NCBI GenBank assembly: GCA_030037545.1
Contig: JASHRF010000040.1
Span: 1 to 60,738 of the forward strand
Direction of reading: 5' to 3'
DNA length: 60,738 nucleotides
DNA from: Acidobacteriaceae bacterium
GTDB lineage: Bacteria; Acidobacteriota; Terriglobia; Terriglobales; Acidobacteriaceae
Below, piece by piece: positions 53,134 to 60,738 of this stretch. The notes beneath the pieces are model-generated. The model did no database searches, was not told the origin of the DNA, and was given only the letters and a program-made list of their open reading frames with translations. A program made the translations under genes and the position numbers. Every line of letters begins with the position of its first letter. The stretch's first letter is position 1.

Positions 53134-53907
53134 ATGCCGTATCCCAGCTATAGCATCGTCATTCCCGCCTACAACGAGAGTAGCCGTATTCCCGCCACTC
53201 TGGAGGCGGTGGTGGAGTGCATTCGCAGCAAGGGCTGGCCAGCCGAGGTGGTGGTGGTCGACGATGGCTCCCGCGACAACACTGCGGACTTGGTGCGTGT
53301 CTTTGCCGCTCGCGCGTCGGAGGTGCGGCTGCTTCAGAATCCCGGCAACCATGGCAAGGGCTACAGCGTGCGCCACGGCATTCTTGAGGCCCTGGGCGAG
53401 GTCGTGATGTTTACCGACGCCGATCTTTCCGCGCCCATAGAAGAAGCGCAGGGGCTCTTCGATGCCATTGCCGCGGGTGCCGATGTTGCCATTGGCTCGC
53501 GGTGGCTGGAGCGGCAGCGCCAGACGATCCGCCAGCCGTTTTACCGGCGCTTTTTCGGGCGCTGTTTCAATGCCGTTACGCGCATGGTCATGCACCTGCC
53601 CTTTGCCGATACGCAATGCGGCTTTAAGGCCTTTACGCGCGGGGCCGCGCAGACCGTCTTCCAACTCCAGACTATTGAGCGCTGGGGTTTCGATCCGGAG
53701 ATTTTATTTATTGCCCTGAAGCGTGGATACCGGATCGAGGAAGTACCGGTGAGCTGGGCGCACGATGAGCGCACCCAGCTCAGCTACTTGAAGGACGGTG
53801 TCCGCATGTTGCAGGATCTGGCCGTGGTGCGCTGGAATGCGCTTATGGGGCGGTACAACCGCGATATCGAGCAAATCCATCGCCAAGAGCTGAAACGGGG
53901 CGGGTAG
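53134..53907 (+). CDS. GT2-family glycosyltransferase (dolichyl-phosphate glucosyltransferase-like)
   Basis: A 257-residue cytoplasmic-face transferase of the GT-A fold. The start at 53134 begins MPYPSYSIVIPAYNESSRIP, the family N-terminus; upstream ATGs at 53092 and 53104 are possible. It has VVVVDDGSRDNTADL (nucleotide-sugar binding), VMFTDADLSAPIEEA with the DxD metal site, and the late blocks GSRWLERQRQTI, TQCGFKAFTRGAAQ and EVPVSWAHDERTQ. It probably adds a hexose to a polyprenyl phosphate for use by GT-C enzymes. The two GT-C-like genes (16852, 42745) are distant, so a link is inference. Confidence 0.9.
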   Translation: MPYPSYSIVIPAYNESSRIPATLEAVVECIRSKGWPAEVVVVDDGSRDNTADLVRVFAARASEVRLLQNPGNHGKGYSVRHGILEALGEVVMFTDADLSAPIEEAQGLFDAIAAGADVAIGSRWLERQRQTIRQPFYRRFFGRCFNAVTRMVMHLPFADTQCGFKAFTRGAAQTVFQLQTIERWGFDPEILFIALKRGYRIEEVPVSWAHDERTQLSYLKDGVRMLQDLAVVRWNALMGRYNRDIEQIHRQELKRGG

Positions 53908-54098
53908 ACTTGAGCATCGGAAATGTTTTCGGCAAAGCGGCATGCACATGGATCCTGTGAGCGCTCAAAATTCGAAGGCCGGGCCGCAGGCTCCATTGTT
54001 ACAAGAATCGTGTGCCGGGAATGACCGGGATCCAAACAAGGCGGTAGAGGTAGACACAAGCGGCGAAAACGACGACCGCGACGCCTTATGAGTTCATT

Positions 54099-54581
54099 GT
54101 GATTGAGAACGACGGCGACATAAATCCATATTTTCCACTTACCGCGTGGGAGGCATTGGGGGTAATCGCGAGCAAGCCCGTCGGGAGAGCACTCCTGGAT
54201 GCGAATATCGATGGCTCTGCGGGCTTCAAGATCAAATTAGTCCGCGGCGTCGGCGTAAGGGAAATCGACAAGCCCGGAGAAGAAGGCGGCAGCCGGGCCG
54301 TGTCCTTCAATGAAACGGCAGCCCGGGGCGGCGGCGGAGCCAAGGCCGAACGCTTTTGGAATCCCAACATTTTTTATAATCCTGCGGCTGGCGCGCGACC
54401 TGCGTCTATTGGATTGGCGCACGAATTGGTGCACTGCCTGCATAGTGTGACGGGAACAATGAAGCCGGGTTACGACCAAGAGGAACAGTGGACCGTCGGC
54501 CATGCCCCTTTTGCGGATACCGCTATTTGCGAAAACACGATTCGCGAGGAACATGGAATTGACAGGCGAACGCAGCACTGA
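54099..54581 (+). CDS. M91 (NleD-like) zinc metalloprotease-type protein, probably frameshifted at its 5' end
   Basis: A 160-residue open frame with a metalloprotease HExxH in SIGLAHELVHCLHSVTG (about residues 105-120), Asn/Pro-rich WNPNIFYNPAAG before it and the closing region QWTVGHAPFADTAICEN. This is the pattern of peptidase family M91 (NleD-like effector) proteins, in which a Zn protease cleaves host proteins in pathogens but free-living bacteria carry homologues of unknown role. The frame starts at GTG 54099, but the sequence runs on upstream in frame only to a stop at 54051. A second ORF (53942-54091, MHMDPVSAQNSKAG...) covers the upstream region in another frame and ends at 54091. Together they suggest one gene with a frameshift near 54050-54090. 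Confidence 0.65.
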   Translation: MIENDGDINPYFPLTAWEALGVIASKPVGRALLDANIDGSAGFKIKLVRGVGVREIDKPGEEGGSRAVSFNETAARGGGGAKAERFWNPNIFYNPAAGARPASIGLAHELVHCLHSVTGTMKPGYDQEEQWTVGHAPFADTAICENTIREEHGIDRRTQH

Positions 54582-54766
54582 CGTCCTGGATACCGCAGGC
54601 CTTCGACGTCTGACATCTGGGAAAGCACATCCGAATCACGCCGCTTCCCGCTCCGCTGGTTTCCTGAATTCTGGTGGAAGGCGTAAACTTCTATCCCAGG
54701 CGGAGCGTCCCTTACCAACAGAACCGGAGACGCATTCCAATCACCCCCGATTCAGGAGAGGCATCC

Positions 54767-55159
54767 ATGATGCGCAAGGTAGCACTCGCAGTTCTGGTGA
54801 TCGCACTGGGCTCGGTGGCGGCGCTGGCCGCCGACTTCAACGGCAAATGGACCGCCGACGTGCAGGGGCGCAGGGGCACGCAAACCATCACCTTCGACTT
54901 TCATGTGGACGGGTCGACGCTCACCGGCAAAATCAGCACGGAGCGCGGCGACAGCGACATTACGGATGGCAAGGTAGACGGCGACAACATCTCGTTCACC
55001 CAGGTTCTCAACTTCAACGGCAACGAGAGGAAGATCAGCTACACCGGGAAGGCCGACGGAGATAATTCGATCAAATTCTCGCGGCAGATGGGTGACCGGC
55101 CAGCCATGGAGTTTACAGCCACGCGGGCGGCCGCAGGGTCTGAGCCTCCCGTACAGTAA
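54767..55159 (+). CDS. Small secreted beta-rich protein
   Basis: A 130-residue exported protein with an ATG at 54767 (MMRKVALAVLVIALGSVAAL), preceded by AGGAG. The mature part is a small beta-rich domain: DFNGKWTADVQGRRGTQTIT, DFHVDGSTLTGKIS, DGDNISFTQVLNFNG and IKFSRQMGDRPAMEF. It resembles lipocalin-like or DUF-type exported proteins common in acidobacterial genomes, but I do not name a family. It stands alone between the M91 gene and a spacer. Confidence 0.78.
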   Translation: MMRKVALAVLVIALGSVAALAADFNGKWTADVQGRRGTQTITFDFHVDGSTLTGKISTERGDSDITDGKVDGDNISFTQVLNFNGNERKISYTGKADGDNSIKFSRQMGDRPAMEFTATRAAAGSEPPVQ

Positions 55160-55643
55160 CGGCGCCATTTCGCGCTAGAATTCCGCAGCGGCAGAGTGAT
55201 AGGGTGGACTGCATCCGGCAGGAGGTCGTCGCCCTATGATCTTCCATACTTTTCTGCGCCAGCGACAACATGACAGCTATCTTCGACTGCCCGCGCCGCG
55301 CCCGCCGAATCTCCGGCCTGGGCAACGGAAACGGCGCCGCCAGCGTGGGGAGTAGTTCCGTCCTAGCTAACTGCATGGCTGCTTCAAAGCCGCGCCAGAA
55401 AGAGTGCTCGCGAAAGCTCGATCGGGAGCGCAGAGCTTCTTTTCGCGCCTCGCCAACCGTTTGCAACTCGCGGGATCAGGCCCGCGTCCAACCGGGGATG
55501 AGGCCGGCGCATTCAACCACTCCCCCGTGCGATTTGCGGCGGCCTCCTGCAAGGCCAGCAATTTTAAGGGATTTGCGGTAGACTGAGAGTGCTTTTGATA
55601 CAGGCAGACAGCTTTGAAGCTCCGCGAAAGGAGAGTTTGGGTC
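55160..55643. other. Spacer of about 480 bases without recognised features
   Basis: Between the small secreted protein and the YtxH gene. Open frames on both strands (for example 55270-55581 and 55113-55466) overlap each other and show no signal peptide, domain or ribosome-binding site worth trusting. Confidence 0.4.
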
Positions 55644-56105
55644 ATGGCAGAGGACAGCAAGGGAAACGGATTGGCATGGTTTTTGGCTGGGTTAGGCGTG
55701 GGCGCGCTGGTAGGCATTCTTTATGCTCCCAAGAGCGGCCGTGAAACCCGCGAAGACCTCGTCAGTGGCGCTCGCGATGGCGCCGACTACCTGCGCAACC
55801 GTAGCCGCCAGGCGGCGGAGAGCGTGAGCGCGCTGGTGGACAAGGGCAGGGAGCAGGTCAGCGCGTTTGTTGACAAAGGCAAGGAGCAAGTGAGCGCGTT
55901 CATTGACAAGAGCAAGGAACAGGTGAGCGATTACGTGGACAAGAGCCGCGACGTGGTCGATCGTGGACGCGCACAGTGGGAAGAGTTCGTAGAGCGCGGG
56001 AAGAACCTGGTTTCCGAGCAGACCAGCCGCGTGGGCGCGGCCGTGGAAGCGGGCCGCCAGGCTTACAAGTCCACCACGGCAGGCGACGAAACTCACGAGT
56101 ACTAA
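55644..56105 (+). CDS. YtxH-domain protein with repeated VDKxKEQVSxF coils
   Basis: A 153-residue protein; the start at 55644 follows GAAAGGAGAG. An N-terminal helix (WFLAGLGVGALVGILYAPKS) is the YtxH membrane anchor, with the family's GRETREDL phrase after it. Then four tandem 11-residue units (ALVDKGREQVS, AFVDKGKEQVS, AFIDKSKEQVS, DYVDKSRDVVD) form a long amphipathic coil. YtxH proteins occur in stress response; function is not established. It precedes a DUF948-like gene on the same strand, and the two have related designs (helix plus long coil), so they may form a complex. Confidence 0.85.
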   Translation: MAEDSKGNGLAWFLAGLGVGALVGILYAPKSGRETREDLVSGARDGADYLRNRSRQAAESVSALVDKGREQVSAFVDKGKEQVSAFIDKSKEQVSDYVDKSRDVVDRGRAQWEEFVERGKNLVSEQTSRVGAAVEAGRQAYKSTTAGDETHEY

Positions 56106-56219
56106 ACAGGCTCGACATGGCGCGGCGGCCGCTGCGCCGCGGGCAAACCCGGGATTGCGGCTGTTCTTGAGGGTGTAAGCCGCGCTCCGGCGCCGCGCTC
56201 ACCGCCGGGGCTCGCTGGT

Positions 56220-56864
56220 ATGGATGGGCTTTTCTTCACTGGCTGGGAGCGGCCAGCTCCCGATTTGCTCCTTGGCCGAGGTGCTTCATTGTCGATCGAT
56301 TTGCAGAATACGACTCTCGCCTTGGCGGCGGTTGCCGCGCTGGCTCTGCTGGTGCAGACCATCGGTATGATCGTGGTTTTGACGATGGCGCGCAAGGCAG
56401 CCAAAAACATGCGCGAAGAGCTGGAGGAATATCGCTCCTTGTTGATGCCGGTGATCCAGAAAGCGCGGGAAGTGGTGGAGAACGTTGCCCCCAAGATCGA
56501 GAGAGCGGCCGAAGATCTGTCCGTCATCACCGCCAGCCTGCGCGAGCAAACCGCCGATATCCAGAAGGCCGCGGATGACATCATCGTACGCACCCAACGC
56601 CAGGCTGGGCGCGTGGATCACATGCTCACCGTCGTTTTCGATGGCGTGGAGCGCGCCGCCACTTTCATGTCCGAAACTGTGGCCAAACCCATGCGCCAGG
56701 TCTCGGGGCTGATCGCTTCGGTCAAGGCGGTGGTTGAAACTTTGCGCGATCCGGAATCTACTCACCGCTATTCACAGCCATCGCACAGCCCATCGCGCTA
56801 CGCCGACGGCGAGCCGATTTCCTCACCGCGGCCCACCGGATCCACCACTCCCATTCGGCCGTAG
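56220..56864 (+). CDS. DUF948-like membrane-anchored coiled-coil protein
   Basis: A 214-residue protein with one membrane helix (about 30-57; LALAAVAALALLVQTIGMIV) followed by a long amphipathic helix (about 60-165): ARKAAKNMREELEEY, VVENVAPKIERAAEDL and VITASLREQTADIQKAAD. This is the general shape of DUF948 and related proteins. The C-terminus is Ser/Pro/Arg-rich and probably disordered. The start is uncertain. It lies 114 bases after the YtxH gene, and a GCGGCGGCCGCTGCGCCGC hairpin lies between them. Confidence 0.72.
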   Translation: MDGLFFTGWERPAPDLLLGRGASLSIDLQNTTLALAAVAALALLVQTIGMIVVLTMARKAAKNMREELEEYRSLLMPVIQKAREVVENVAPKIERAAEDLSVITASLREQTADIQKAADDIIVRTQRQAGRVDHMLTVVFDGVERAATFMSETVAKPMRQVSGLIASVKAVVETLRDPESTHRYSQPSHSPSRYADGEPISSPRPTGSTTPIRP

Positions 56865-56882
56865 ATTGCACGGGTACCGCCG

Positions 56883-58007
56883 TCAAAAAATCCACCCTCC
56901 GCCCACAACTTCATCGCCATGGTAAAAGACCGCCGACTGGCCCGGCGTAACGGCACGCTGCGGCTCGTCGAACGTAGCCGTTACCGCATCGGTTCCGGCC
57001 GGCTCCAGAGTGGCCCACGCAGGCTCATGGCGATGCCGAATCTTCGCCCGCACTCGCATGGGAGCCGTGAGAGTGGCAATGCTGATCCAGTTGAGCCGCC
57101 GCGCGCGCAGCGCGCGCGTGGCGAGCTCCGCGTCCGCGCCCACCGTCACGCGATGGCTGGCCGGGTCGATGCTGAGCACGTAGAGCGGCGATGGCCCCGA
57201 CTGCACACCCAGCCCTTTGCGCTGGCCCACGGTGAAATTCGAAATCCCCTCGTGCCGCCCGATCACCTCGCCATTTGACGCAATCAGCTCGCCCGCCGTC
57301 TCCGGCATCCGCTCGCTTTGCTCCTCGAGATATGCGGTCAAAAACTGCTTGTAATCGCCGCCGGGGATGAAGCAGATCTCCTGCGAGTCGGGCTTTTCGG
57401 CGAGCCGCAACCCGTGCCGCCGCGCCATATCGCGCACCTCCGGCTTGGTCATGCTGCCCAGCGGAAAGAGCGTGTGCGCAAGTTGCTCCTGCGTGAGGCC
57501 GAACAGGAAATATGTCTGGTCCTTGGCCAGGTCGGCCGGCCGCTTCAGAATCCAGCGGCCGCGCGCCTCGTCGTATTCGTTCACCGCATAGTGCCCGGTG
57601 GCGATGCGCTCCGCTCCGATCGCCCGCGCCGTCTTCAGCAACTGATCGAACTTGATGTGGTTGTTGCAGAGCGAGCAGGGGATGGGCGTGCGCCCGGCCA
57701 GATACTCATCCACAAACGGCCGCACCACGTCGCGCTCGAACCGCTCCTCCTGGTTAACAACGTAATACGGAATGCCGAGCTGTTCGGCCACCTTGCGCGC
57801 GTCATACACGTCATCCAGCGAGCAGCAGCGGCCAGCCTTGGGCGCATCCGGAATCCCGTGCTTGCCCGCGAGCCGCGTCTGATCCCAGAGCTGCAACGTG
57901 AGGCCAACAACGGTCGCGCCATCGCCGCCCCGGGCGAGGATCGCCGCCGCCGTAGAAGAGTCAACCCCTCCGGACATGGCGACGGCGATGGTGTTGGTGC
58001 AGTTCAT
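56883..58007 (-). CDS. mnmA: tRNA-specific 2-thiouridylase
   Basis: Adds sulfur to uridine 34 of tRNA-Glu, -Gln and -Lys. The 374 residues have the PP-loop VAMSGGVDSSTAAAIL (about 8-23), GRCCSLDDVYDARKVA, the catalytic Cys in IPCSLCNNHIKFDQLL and the second Cys in SQEICFIPGGDY. The C-terminal domain (GVQSGPSPLYVLSIDP) is complete. It follows the cysteine desulfurase gene on the same strand by 75 bases; the desulfurase provides the sulfur, so the pair works together. An AGTTC-type microrepeat (58000-58036) runs up to and into the start codon, and no Shine-Dalgarno is seen. Confidence 0.96.
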   Translation of the reverse strand: MNCTNTIAVAMSGGVDSSTAAAILARGGDGATVVGLTLQLWDQTRLAGKHGIPDAPKAGRCCSLDDVYDARKVAEQLGIPYYVVNQEERFERDVVRPFVDEYLAGRTPIPCSLCNNHIKFDQLLKTARAIGAERIATGHYAVNEYDEARGRWILKRPADLAKDQTYFLFGLTQEQLAHTLFPLGSMTKPEVRDMARRHGLRLAEKPDSQEICFIPGGDYKQFLTAYLEEQSERMPETAGELIASNGEVIGRHEGISNFTVGQRKGLGVQSGPSPLYVLSIDPASHRVTVGADAELATRALRARRLNWISIATLTAPMRVRAKIRHRHEPAWATLEPAGTDAVTATFDEPQRAVTPGQSAVFYHGDEVVGGGWIF

Positions 58008-58036
58008 AGTTCGTAATTCTCAGTTCGTAGTTACGA
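58000..58036. repeat. AGTTCATAGTTCGTAATTCTCAG microrepeat overlapping the mnmA start
   Basis: The same words as at 39515-39549 extend through the mnmA start codon (ATG at 58007) into its second and third codons. A ribosome-binding site is not visible upstream. Confidence 0.6.
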
Positions 58037-58082
58037 GCTTTCAGCGATCGATGCGCTGAAAATTGATAGCTGACAACTCGTT

Positions 58083-59222
58083 TCACACCGGCGCCAACGC
58101 TCTCAAATGCTCCACAGCTGCCGGAACGGCTTGCAACACATGATCCACATCGGCTTCCGTGGCCGCCTTCAGCAAACTGAAGCGCAAACTTGCCCTCGCC
58201 GCGTTCTTGTCCAGCCCCATGGCCATCAGCACGTGGCTGGGCTCGGTCGAGCCGGAATGGCACGCCGACCCGCCGCTCACGGCCACGCCTTTCAAGTCGA
58301 GGGCGATCACCAGCGCCTCGCCCTCCACCTGCTCGAAGCGGATGTTGGAGGTGTTGGCGGTGCGCGGCGCGCCGGCGCCATTCACGGCCGTTCCGGAGAT
58401 TCTCAAAACGCCTGCCTCGAGACGGTCGCGCAATGCGGCCACGCGCTCCAGCGTTCCGTCGCTCAGGCTCTTCATGGCCAGCTCCGCAGCCTTGCCCAGC
58501 GCCACAATGCCCGGCACGTTCTGCGTGCCCGCGCGCTGACGGCGTTCGTGGCTGCCGCCCAGCATCAGCGGCTCCAGCGGCGTTCCGCGGCGCACATACA
58601 TCGCGCCCACACCCTTGGGCCCGTGCATCTTGTGGGCACTGATCGAAAGCAGATGGCATCCAAATCGGCTCACGTCGAATGGCACCTTGCCTGCGCCCTG
58701 CACCGCGTCGATGTGGAAGAAGGCGCCGGCTTCAGCCGCAATCATGCCGATCTCTTCCACTGGCTGCAGGATGCCGGTTTCGTTGTTGGCCAGCATCACG
58801 CTTATCAGCCGCGTGCGCGGCGTAAGCGCCGCGCGAATCGCCTCAGGATCGATGAGCCCATCCGGGTGCGGCGCGATATACGTCACCTCCACACCGCGCT
58901 CCGCCACGCGCTCGGCTGCGCGCAGCACCGCCGAGTGCTCGATGGCCGTGGTGATGAAATGATCGCCTGCGCGCAGCAGCCCGAAGATGGCAGTGTTATC
59001 GCCCTCCGTGCCGCCGGAGTTGAACACCACCTCGGCTTCGCGGCAGTCGAAGAATTGCGCCAGAGTCTCGCGTGCGTGGTCCACAGCCGTGCGCGCCTGC
59101 TGCCCCTCAAAATAAATCGACGAGGCATTCCCGAAGCGCTCAATCCAGAACGGGCGCATGACCTCAAGCACTTCGGGAAGCAGAGGCGTGGTGGCATTGG
59201 CATCCATGTAAACGCGGTGCAT
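58083..59222 (-). CDS. Cysteine desulfurase (NifS/IscS type)
   Basis: Removes sulfur from cysteine with pyridoxal phosphate and hands it as persulfide to acceptors, here probably MnmA. The start at 59222 (MHRVYMDANATTPLLPEVLE) is the family N-terminus; the longer open frame upstream is not. At 379 residues it shows GGTEGDNTAIFGL, ANNETGILQPVEEIG, the PLP lysine in SAHKMHGPKGVGAMYV and the active-site Cys loop in GGSACHSGSTEPSHVLMAMG. Compared with classical IscS the Cys loop is of the NifS-like type. It is the first gene of a unit with mnmA. Confidence 0.95.
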   Translation of the reverse strand: MHRVYMDANATTPLLPEVLEVMRPFWIERFGNASSIYFEGQQARTAVDHARETLAQFFDCREAEVVFNSGGTEGDNTAIFGLLRAGDHFITTAIEHSAVLRAAERVAERGVEVTYIAPHPDGLIDPEAIRAALTPRTRLISVMLANNETGILQPVEEIGMIAAEAGAFFHIDAVQGAGKVPFDVSRFGCHLLSISAHKMHGPKGVGAMYVRRGTPLEPLMLGGSHERRQRAGTQNVPGIVALGKAAELAMKSLSDGTLERVAALRDRLEAGVLRISGTAVNGAGAPRTANTSNIRFEQVEGEALVIALDLKGVAVSGGSACHSGSTEPSHVLMAMGLDKNAARASLRFSLLKAATEADVDHVLQAVPAAVEHLRALAPV

Positions 59223-59425
59223 AAGGGACAAATCTCCTATATCCATTCTATCTTGGGCGGAATTCAAGCGCGGCGTTCCGGCGCGAGGCTGGACAAGCGT
59301 CGTGGTCTCCCGCCCTTTCCGCAGAAATTCAAGAAGCAGATTCCTTCGCTCCGCTCAGGAGAAAGGACGGGGCACCGGAAGGCGCGAGGAGAGTTGTCGT
59401 CCCGCCCCGACTCGCTCCCGTGCCC

Positions 59426-60541
59426 ATGCTCTATCCTCAATCTGTGGGCTTCAGTGAATTCCTGGGCAACACGGCCACCGTGACGCATCTGCGCGAGAGC
59501 GTGCGTGCCGGGCGATTTCCTCACTCGCTTGTCCTGGCTGGCCCGCGCGGCGCGGGCAAATACAAGCTCTCGCTGATGCTGGCCCAGGCTGTCAATTGCC
59601 TCAACCCCACCCAATCTGACGGCCTTCCCGATTTTTGCGGCATCTGCTCCAACTGCACGCGCATTGCGGAAGGCGCCAACCTGGAGGAGCGCGTGGAAGA
59701 GGCCTTGGCCGTGCGCGACGATCTACGCGAAGCCGACAAGCGCGAGACTTGGATACTTATCCAGACCCATCCCGACGTGTTGATCGTCCCGCCCGACCCT
59801 CCACAGTTGATGATCAAGCTGGGACAGGTGCGGCAGGCCATCCACGTAGCCTATTACCGCCCGCCCGTCGAGGCACGCCGCGCCTTCACCATCTTCACCT
59901 GTTCGCAGTTCATGAAAGAAGCGGCCAACAGCCTGCTGAAACTTCTTGAAGAGCCGCCCGAGCGCACCACGCTGATCCTGCTCACGGAAAACCCTCAGGA
60001 GCTTCTGCCCACCATCCGTTCGCGCGCCGTCATTCATCGTCTCGGAGCGATTCCCCCGGCGGATATCGAAGCGCTGCTCGCCATGCGCCGTCCGGAGTTG
60101 AGCGCGCGCGACCGGGCACTGGCGGCGCGACTGGCGGAGGGCTCCGTGGGCCGCGCGCTGGCGATGGATTTGAGTATTTACCTGGCCAGCCGCAACGATG
60201 CCGTGGTGCTGCTGCGCACCGCATTGCGGGAACCTGATTATTCCGCGCTCTTTCACGCCACGGAGACCTACCGCGCGGGCGCCGACGGCCAGGAAAAGAC
60301 GGTGAACCTGCTGCGCGCCCTGGGCAGCCTGGTCGAGGACCTGTTGCTGATCGTGGCCGGCACGCCGGCGCTGATCCGCAACCTGGACCTCAGCGCCGAA
60401 CTCACGCGGATGGCCGAAGGCCTTAACCTTGACTGGATCGACGGAGCGGCTCGCGCTTTAGTGCAGGTCGAACAGGGTATGCGCCGGAATTTGCTGCGCT
60501 CCCTCTCACTCGACGCCATGGCCGTGAGCCTCGAGCTCTAG
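59426..60541 (+). CDS. holB: DNA polymerase III delta-prime subunit
   Basis: Part of the clamp-loader complex that places the sliding clamp on primed DNA. The start at 59426 gives MLYPQSVGFSEFLGNTATV, 371 residues. The AAA core has a P-loop-like SLVLAGPRGAGKYKLSLML (about residues 35-53), a zinc motif in DFCGICSNCTRIAEG (about 72-86), the RQAIHVAYYRPPVEARRAF block, KLLEEPPERTTLIL and ENPQELLPTIRSRA with the conserved sensor region. GTG at 59420 is an alternative start. It stands alone before the IS element. Confidence 0.92.
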   Translation: MLYPQSVGFSEFLGNTATVTHLRESVRAGRFPHSLVLAGPRGAGKYKLSLMLAQAVNCLNPTQSDGLPDFCGICSNCTRIAEGANLEERVEEALAVRDDLREADKRETWILIQTHPDVLIVPPDPPQLMIKLGQVRQAIHVAYYRPPVEARRAFTIFTCSQFMKEAANSLLKLLEEPPERTTLILLTENPQELLPTIRSRAVIHRLGAIPPADIEALLAMRRPELSARDRALAARLAEGSVGRALAMDLSIYLASRNDAVVLLRTALREPDYSALFHATETYRAGADGQEKTVNLLRALGSLVEDLLLIVAGTPALIRNLDLSAELTRMAEGLNLDWIDGAARALVQVEQGMRRNLLRSLSLDAMAVSLEL

Positions 60542-60544
60542 CCC

Positions 60545-60738
60545 TAATACTGTTCACTTAAAGGTTTTTGTGGCATTCTGTTGTGTAGCGGAACAGGAGG
60601 CCACGGTTGGCGCGTACGATTGCCGAACTTCCCGCGGGCACGCGGATCACGGACTATATCAGCCTGGGAGTGATCAGCCAGGCTTTCCCTCGCGGCGTTG
60701 TCGGAGCGGTGCTGGAGCGTACGGGCGCGGCCAGCCTT
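60545..60738 (+). mobile_element. Left end of an IS4-family insertion sequence, truncated by the window
   Basis: TAATACTGTTCACTTAAAGG (60545-60564) starts a non-coding stretch of about 60 bases and leads into an IS4-type transposase start. The right end lies outside the window, so terminal repeats and target duplication cannot be checked. The exact left boundary is inferred. Confidence 0.65.
60607..60738 (+). CDS. IS4-family transposase, N-terminal part
   Basis: The first 44 codons of a transposase that continues past the window. A TTG start at 60607 has AGGAGG 5-10 bases upstream. The N-terminus MARTIAELPAGTRITDYISL and the following GVISQAFPRGVVGAVLERTG match the N-terminal domain of IS4-type transposases. 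No catalytic DDE residues are within the window. Confidence 0.72.
   Translation, partial: MARTIAELPAGTRITDYISLGVISQAFPRGVVGAVLERTGAASL

Noticed and set aside
55270..55581. Open frame of 103 codons in the spacer before the YtxH gene
   Set aside because: No ribosome-binding site, no family features and Arg/Pro-rich composition. A similar frame exists on the other strand.
58107..59483. A 458-codon open frame on the plus strand opposite the cysteine desulfurase
   Set aside because: It runs opposite a complete NifS-type gene, and no domain is seen.

Overview
The window reads as a chromosomal segment of an acidobacterium, most likely a member of the Terriglobia (Acidobacteriaceae-type). The grounds are high GC, a large acidobacterial-type orphan ABC permease (ADOP family) at 45869-48349, dispersed repeats whose translation contains 'CHPERS', long intergenic spaces filled with repeats, and a Gram-negative envelope toolkit (LptD, SurA-like and DsbA-like proteins, OmpA). 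I recognised no rRNA, tRNA or CRISPR array. Taxonomy is inferred from family content, not from a marker gene.

Layout. 1-9 kb: folD-coaE; a membrane SpoIIE-type phosphatase; an ARPP-1 (DUF6569) secreted protein diverging from a sigma factor/zinc-finger anti-sigma pair; an HDOD protein. 9-13 kb: moeA-moaC (molybdenum cofactor) and a secreted TPR protein. 13-18 kb: GNAT-trmFO, with a repeat inserted in frame in trmFO; a lower-GC accessory gene joining an EVE domain to a NucS-like nuclease; and a GT-C-like membrane protein. 18-24 kb: BON-domain protein, glucose-6-phosphate isomerase, RDD membrane protein. 24-29 kb: an outer-membrane assembly block, lptD, a DsbA-like lipoprotein and a SurA-like isomerase. 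29-42 kb: mixed metabolic and envelope genes, including a zf-UBP protein, an MDR oxidoreductase, an MshEN-ATPase, two enzymes near HAD/SDR folds, DUF4097, CorC, PPK2, a YfcE-like phosphoesterase and AmpG. 42-53 kb: CAP protein, GT39, HAD, CMD-family protein, ADOP permease, OmpA lipoprotein, PgeF and HU. 53-60.7 kb: GT2, a probably frameshifted M91 metalloprotease, YtxH, mnmA-cysteine desulfurase (tRNA thiolation), holB, and the left end of an IS4-family element cut by the window edge.

The most unusual content is intergenic. (i) A dispersed element of about 350 bp is present twice in opposite orientation (30719-31071 and 48555-48905). Each copy ends in a tiny ORF with a good Shine-Dalgarno, coding a Pro-Pro-Pro-Gly peptide across a C-run/G-run palindrome. 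A third mini-ORF of the same design (MTTPLPPGG) lies at 18545-18574 without clear homology upstream. (ii) A hairpin element with a conserved core but different inverted-repeat arms recurs at 1-55, 2014-2160, 10993-11117 and 45027-45111. (iii) 'CHPERS' units occur at 11163-11230, 14839-14937 (inside trmFO) and 15428-15463. (iv) AGTTC-type microrepeats occur in several spacers, one running into the start codon of mnmA.

Starts were moved inward where an extended ORF ran past a signal peptide, a family N-terminus or a ribosome-binding site. Where this was a judgement it is stated in the entry.
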